The notes under the pieces were generated by a model. The model was not told the DNA's origin, made no database searches, and saw only the letters and a list, made by a program, of their open reading frames with translations. Positions 59,093 through 60,000 of a stretch of 60,000 nt of DNA are shown one piece after another. Position numbers and translations under genes: made by a program. The stretch is from assembly GCF_032854445.1 (NCBI RefSeq), contig NC_088304.1, positions 23,175,513 through 23,235,512 of the forward strand, in the 5' to 3' direction. The number at the start of each line of letters is the position of its first letter. Position 1 is the first letter of the stretch. The stretch comes from Liolophura sinensis. Taxonomy: Eukaryota; Mollusca; Polyplacophora; Chitonida; Chitonidae.

Positions 59093-59948
59093 GAATTGAA
59101 TGTAGATATTTCAATACAAAAGAATAAAAAAATGAAAGAAAAATATCATTTCTTATCAAGGGGATAAACTTTTTTTGTATGATTGTTTTTTTTTTCTCTT
59201 ACAGTTTAAACATGTGACAAAGTCACAATTAATTTTCCCTTTCCCTGACATGCACAATTTGTGTGTTTGACGTTATTAAATTTCTTAATAGTTTTATATT
59301 CTGACTGTGCTTGAATTCTAAAGCAGCTATCTGTAGCCATAGAATTATAATAAAGTACATTTCCTTATTAATGAAAGACTGAAACACAAACATATTTAAG
59401 ATGTAAAATATAAACAGCAAGCTAAATCATCCACTGCAAACAGAAATCATTTAAGTAAGACCAAATTACATCTCAAGAGATTCTGATAAAAAGATTGCCA
59501 AGGAAAAGGTTGCCTCAGTATGTATAAATGTTTCCATAAATAATGTGTTCTAGTTTGTTCCAAGTGTGCAGTACTGTGGTTTTTCTATTCTGAATCAAAG
59601 GTTTCATATCTTATCACAGTGAATTGTCTTTAAACCACTCATGTCATCAAGTTTTATTGGTAAAATTGTGTGCGATGAATGGTTTGCATCAAACAAATTC
59701 ACATTATGGCTAATTTTGTGATATCAATGTCAAACAACATCAGTATTGTCAAGTGAAGAATCCATATTTTCTGACTTCCCTATGGTTTGATTATCTAATT
59801 ACAGGATGGAGCAGCCTGGCTTGAAACAGTGACTGTGACACTTACCAAGGATGAGTCAGAGGCTGATAGGTCAGAGGTCGTAGGGGAAGGGTCAGAGTTC
59901 ACAATGGAGGAGGAATCCCCTGTGGTTATGAGAAGACCCAAACAAAAG
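40106..59948 (+). CDS. DPF/DLF-motif-rich protein, N-terminal part; putative endocytic adaptor
   Basis: Six exons joined in frame give 327 residues, and the gene continues past the window. The product is Ser/Thr/Asp-rich and probably disordered. It has six DPF motifs (FDPFAD, LDPFNT, DDPFEV, and three in SDPFSTDPFSSDPF) and LF motifs (DNLFA, DDLFAS, DSLFADLDPLF, EDLFAV). DPF binds the AP-2 alpha appendage in known endocytic proteins, and such motifs cluster in proteins like Eps15 and stoned-A, so a clathrin-adaptor role is inferred. No folded domain lies in the visible part, so the family cannot be fixed. The last exon ends with a basic MRRPKQK. Every exon length divides by three with phase 0 borders. 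Intron 1 is about 10 kb. Confidence 0.75.
41296..41561 (+). mobile_element. Full-length SINE with 12-bp target-site duplication
   Basis: Head GCCTCCATGGCTCAGTTGGT, B-box GAGTTGAAGTCC, core and the AATCAAATAAATAAAT tail. AATTCAGTAAGG flanks the element (41,284-41,295 and 41,562-41,573). Confidence 0.93.
41574..42650. other. Intron 1 DNA, nothing recognised
   Basis: No supported repeat or gene in this part of the DPF-motif gene's first intron. Confidence 0.45.
42655..42835 (+). repeat. Dispersed repeat family C, copy 4
   Basis: TACATTTTTCCAATCAAGCC, AGTAGGATGTCATCCTACCA, CAAACCTTGAAACACTTTTC and TAACATCAGTAGAATTC match the block order of the copy at 53,190. Confidence 0.65.
42890..43154 (+). 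mobile_element. Full-length SINE with 13-bp target-site duplication
   Basis: Complete copy from GGGGCTTCTGTGGCTCAGTT to an A-rich end. ACTAGGCAGCAGA is found at 42,877-42,889 and 43,155-43,167. The perfect duplication suggests a relatively recent insertion. Confidence 0.94.
43265..43450 (+). mobile_element. 5'-truncated SINE
   Basis: Starts in the core at GCTGGCTTCCTCTCCGGCCG and runs to AATCAAATAAATAAATAAAT. The core and tail are close to the consensus, with no tRNA head. Confidence 0.9.
43800..44015 (+). mobile_element. Degenerate SINE
   Basis: AACCTCTATGGCTGATGTGT, AATGACCCAGGAGCCTCTCA, GGTCTGCCAGCAATCTGCTG, TTGTGGGTTTCCCTTGAGCT and a TAAATAAATAAA tail. A shorter tail relic follows at 44,103-44,160. 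Confidence 0.75.
44510..44885 (+). mobile_element. SINE whose body is tandemly triplicated
   Basis: Three copies of a roughly 99-bp block (TTACCTCTCTGGTCGTACAT to GGTTTCCTTCCACCAT) start at 44,511, 44,610 and 44,709. Only the last continues into the normal tail AAATATTCTTGAGTAAGGTG. The block is the SINE core, so the triplication happened inside an element. Confidence 0.88.
45155..45428 (-). mobile_element. Full-length SINE
   Basis: TTATTTGATTGGTGTTTTAC to the head remnant TAACCCCTTTTGGCTTGGAG in reverse orientation. The core is well preserved. Confidence 0.9.
45429..47040. other. Intron 1 DNA, nothing recognised
   Basis: AT-rich, with a T run at 46,587-46,604. No supported element or gene. 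Confidence 0.45.
47046..47319 (+). mobile_element. Full-length SINE
   Basis: GGGGCCCTCAGTGGCTCAGC head, core, and an AATCAAATAAATAAATAAAT tail. AGTCTAA occurs just before it and just after the tail. It forms a tail-to-tail inverted pair with the copy at 47,457. Confidence 0.92.
47457..47709 (-). mobile_element. Full-length SINE, slightly shortened core
   Basis: TTTATTTGGTGTTTTATGCC to AACCAACTGAGCCACAGAGG plus CCCCC in reverse orientation. Part of the TACGTGGGAAGG-side core is deleted. Confidence 0.9.
48190..48478. repeat. 28-bp minisatellite rich in ACATGTACA
   Basis: About ten copies of ACACAATACATAAACATGTT plus GTACATGT, with variants (ACACTGTATATAAACG). The inner ACATGTACATGT is self-complementary, and isolated copies of the same word are scattered through 41-59 kb. 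Confidence 0.92.
48830..48925 (-). mobile_element. SINE tail fragment
   Basis: TTTATTTACTTGATCGGTGA, CATTCTCAAGAATATTTCAT and GAGCATTATGGTGGGAG in reverse. Truncated. Confidence 0.8.
48926..49455. other. Intron 1 DNA, nothing recognised
   Basis: Only a short direct repeat, CATCACTTAAGTGTT (itself containing the palindrome CACTTAAGTG), occurs three times near 49,315-49,360. Confidence 0.5.
49460..49995. mobile_element. Imperfect palindromic element of about 530 bp
   Basis: The left part (CAGATGAAAGAGTGCTAAAA, GTGATCTTCAATATTTTTTC, GTATGGTGGGTATTGGGCAC) is matched in reverse complement on the right (GTGCCCAAT-like CCAAATACCCATCATACC, AATATTAAAGATCATATTGC, GACGCTCTTTCATCTG). The centre is a perfect hairpin, ATGCTTGTCTAATA and its complement around CATT at 49,757-49,788. 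No coding frame. It fits a foldback or MITE-type element. Confidence 0.75.
50090..50120. repeat. GAGT tetranucleotide microsatellite
   Basis: GAGTGAGTGAGTGAGTG, short. Confidence 0.85.
50558..50641 (+). CDS. DPF-motif gene exon 2
   Basis: Residues 141-168, from TTTGGACAG to GTAAAT. Encodes GDSLFADLDPLFSTTTSV, the same style as exon 1, which supports the join. Confidence 0.85.
50945..50980 (-). mobile_element. SINE tail scrap
   Basis: TATTTATGTATTTGATTGGT followed by GTTTTACG is the extreme 3' end of the SINE in reverse. The rest is missing. Confidence 0.6.
50981..51789. other. Intron 2 DNA, nothing recognised
   Basis: No supported feature. Confidence 0.45.
51790..52005 (+). repeat. Dispersed repeat family C, copy 5
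   Basis: CTTAAAATTTCACCGACAAA, GGCAAATAAATGTCACAAAA, GGTGATGAAACG, CCAAGCAAACCCCAAAACAC, CTTTCTAAAAACC and GAACTCTCAGAATTGTGGGA. Confidence 0.7.
52186..52398 (+). mobile_element. MITE-like family B, copy 4
   Basis: TAATTCTTTAACCTTTTTGC, GCAAGGTGTTTATTCAAGCA, GTCTCCAAAATCAAATTAAG and an end GTGCGAAGAGGTTGAGAAGT. About 213 bp. Confidence 0.8.
52399..53189. other. Intron 2 DNA, nothing certain
   Basis: A possible SINE tail relic (GCATTTAATACCAATCAAAT followed by an AT-rich end) lies near 52,885-52,922. Otherwise no feature. Confidence 0.45.
53190..53425 (+). repeat. Dispersed repeat family C, copy 6 (longest)
   Basis: TCCGACCTCAAAAGAGCATT, GGAAAATAAATGTCATGAGA, TTTTTCCAGTAGGATGTCAT, CCTACCTTCCAAACACCTCT, CACCTTTCTAAAATCA and GCTCTCAGAATCTGGAAAAA. 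This copy contains all blocks seen in the others. AGGATGTCATCCT is self-complementary. Confidence 0.72.
53583..53687 (+). CDS. DPF-motif gene exon 3
   Basis: Residues 169-203, from TTTTCTGCAG to GTAGGA. Contains ETEDLFAVSPPKD. Confidence 0.85.
53822..54085 (-). mobile_element. Full-length SINE (intron 3)
   Basis: TTATTTGATTGGAGTTTTAC, AGCATGATGGTGAGAAGAAA, CATCCGCAGGTTGCTGGAAG and the head end CTAAGCCACAGAGGCC in reverse. A small CTGTCTGAAG insertion interrupts the tail. Confidence 0.87.
54287..54364 (+). CDS. DPF-motif gene exon 4
   Basis: Residues 204-229, from TGTTTCAG to GTGAGC. Contains EAEDDPFEVSLPAAV. Confidence 0.85.
54462..54735 (-). mobile_element. Full-length SINE, diverged (intron 4)
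   Basis: ATGATTGGTGTTTTATGTTA, GCCAGCATTGTGAGGGAAGA, CATACGCAGGTTGTTGGCAG and CTAGCCCCTTGGCCGTGG in reverse. Confidence 0.85.
54736..55624. other. Intron 4 DNA, nothing certain
   Basis: A weak retroposon-like CGGTTTCCTCCGACAATAAA occurs near 55,388. No other feature. Confidence 0.45.
55625..55774 (+). CDS. DPF-motif gene exon 5 (GC donor or alternative end)
   Basis: Residues 230-279, after TTGTTTTCAG. Contains DIFESMKADSSDPFSTDPFS and a Thr run. There is no GT donor at the expected end. A GC donor, TCG followed by GCAAGT at 55,775, restores phase 0 and a 150-nt exon. If it is not used, the frame goes on for 19 more codons to TGA at 55,832-55,834, giving a short isoform. Confidence 0.78.
55994..56256. 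mobile_element. MITE-like element with about 75-bp inverted ends (intron 5)
   Basis: Left end AAAATAAAGTGGGAGTTCAT, TTAGTTTGGTTAGTGTTCAC and GTGAAAGAAAAGTAGATAC are matched in reverse complement by GTATCTACTTTTCTTTCACT, GCATACCAAAGAATGATCAA and CTCCCACTTTGTTTTAT at the right end. The unpaired middle is about 110 bp and non-coding. Confidence 0.8.
56287..56442 (-). mobile_element. SINE with internal deletion (intron 5)
   Basis: TTTATTTCATTGGTGTATTA, GTACTCAAGAATATTTCACT, GGTGGGAGGAAACCCACTTA then directly GAAGCCAGCATGAGC and CACAGCAACCACATTGGTG. About 80 bp of the core is missing. Confidence 0.85.
56970..57128 (+). mobile_element. 5'-truncated SINE (intron 5)
   Basis: Starts at ACATGGGAAGGTCTGTCAGC, continues through GGTTTCCTCCCACCATAATG to CAGTCAAATAAATCAAATAA. 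No head. Confidence 0.9.
57341..58080. repeat. Direct duplication of a segment of about 230 bp
   Basis: 57,341-57,735 and 57,853-58,075 share TTTAATATTCARATTCC, TTGCAAGCTCGTTGA, CTGCGGCC, AGAATAGTAGCCAG, AATGGTGTTGGAATTGG-type and CCTAAG blocks in order. The first copy is longer because it carries about 170 bp extra, including a retroposon insertion at 57,480-57,547. Confidence 0.75.
57480..57547 (+). mobile_element. 68-bp retroposon insertion with 12-bp target-site duplication
   Basis: TCGTCGTCATATGACTGAAA, TTGTTGAGTACGACGTTAAA and a (CACT)n tail, flanked by TCAATTCAACTA at 57,468-57,479 and 57,548-57,559. A heavily 5'-truncated SINE or LINE end of a second family: its tail differs from the common SINE but keeps the TTGAGTACG-CGTAAA plan. 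Confidence 0.85.
57750..58330. repeat. Irregular 40-50-bp repeats
   Basis: Blocks of GGTGTGCTAGTGGTGAG-type sequence, TAGTGGAATG and AAAGCTTGTTAAAG recur at 57,760, 57,800, 58,130, 58,170, 58,215 and 58,265. The spacing is uneven, and the array is interrupted by the second copy of the 57.3-kb duplication. Confidence 0.75.
58331..59033. other. Intron 5 DNA, nothing recognised
   Basis: Short frames only; no supported feature. Confidence 0.45.
59034..59085. repeat. (TA)n microsatellite
   Basis: About 52 bp of TA dinucleotides followed by CACACA. Confidence 0.96.
59086..59804. other. Intron 5 DNA before exon 6, nothing recognised
   Basis: AT-rich, no repeat or gene supported. Confidence 0.45.
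59805..59948 (+). CDS. DPF-motif gene exon 6
   Basis: Residues 280-327, from AATTACAG to GTACTC. Encodes DGAAWLETVTVTLTKDESEA, a Glu/Ser stretch and VVMRRPKQK. Phase 0 end; the following exons are outside the window. Confidence 0.82.
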
Positions 59949-60000
59949 GTACTCCACTGGTGAAAGTTAAACTCTGTAAATCCTGTTGTTAAGATGCATG

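Noticed and set aside
1-60000. Integrated virus or retrovirus-like element
   Set aside because: No reverse transcriptase, integrase, capsid or long terminal repeat could be recognised on either strand.

Overview
The window is animal nuclear DNA, most likely from a mollusc. The reasons are a tRNA-derived SINE with an ATAAATAAATAA-type tail that recurs more than twenty times, a second short retroposon tail ending in CACTCACTCACT, long introns with GT-AG borders, many minisatellites, and AT-rich intergenic DNA. The species cannot be named from the sequence alone. Nothing looks bacterial, and there is no CRISPR array, operon or recognisable virus.

Layout. Positions 1-20,400 hold no confident gene. 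They are packed with repeats: a 26-bp satellite of about 2.8 kb (5.7-8.5 kb), minisatellites with units of about 39, 40, 31, 63 and 41 bp (9.8-16.9 kb), a 440-bp foldback element (3.7-4.1 kb), a 550-bp element with terminal inverted repeats (12.8-13.3 kb) and SINE copies. Two minus-strand stretches (4254-4520 and about 4860-5021) read like exons of an unrecognised gene.

Positions 20,403-33,652, minus strand, hold a complete SSRP1 gene, the HMG-box subunit of the FACT histone chaperone. I could assemble 17 coding exons by hand. All introns are GT-AG, the frame is continuous, and the product is 732 residues with the family's N and C termini. Its 3' half carries three unrelated tandem arrays, each close to or covering a 5' splice site. 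One is a 100-bp unit that repeats part of exon 11 together with its splice donor.

Positions 33.65-34.33 kb form a GC-richer, probably shared upstream region with a perfect TGACGTCA site. From 40,106 to the right edge, plus strand, runs the N-terminal part (six exons, 327 residues) of a disordered protein rich in DPF and DLF motifs, which suggests an endocytic (clathrin/AP-2) adaptor-type protein. All of its exons are phase 0 and multiples of three. Its long introns hold many SINEs in both orientations and several small nonautonomous elements.

The two genes are divergent and share no obvious pathway. I found no clearly new biological system. The most unusual features are the duplicated splice donors in SSRP1, several small dispersed element families that can be defined within this one window, and a 68-bp retroposon insertion with a perfect 12-bp target-site duplication.
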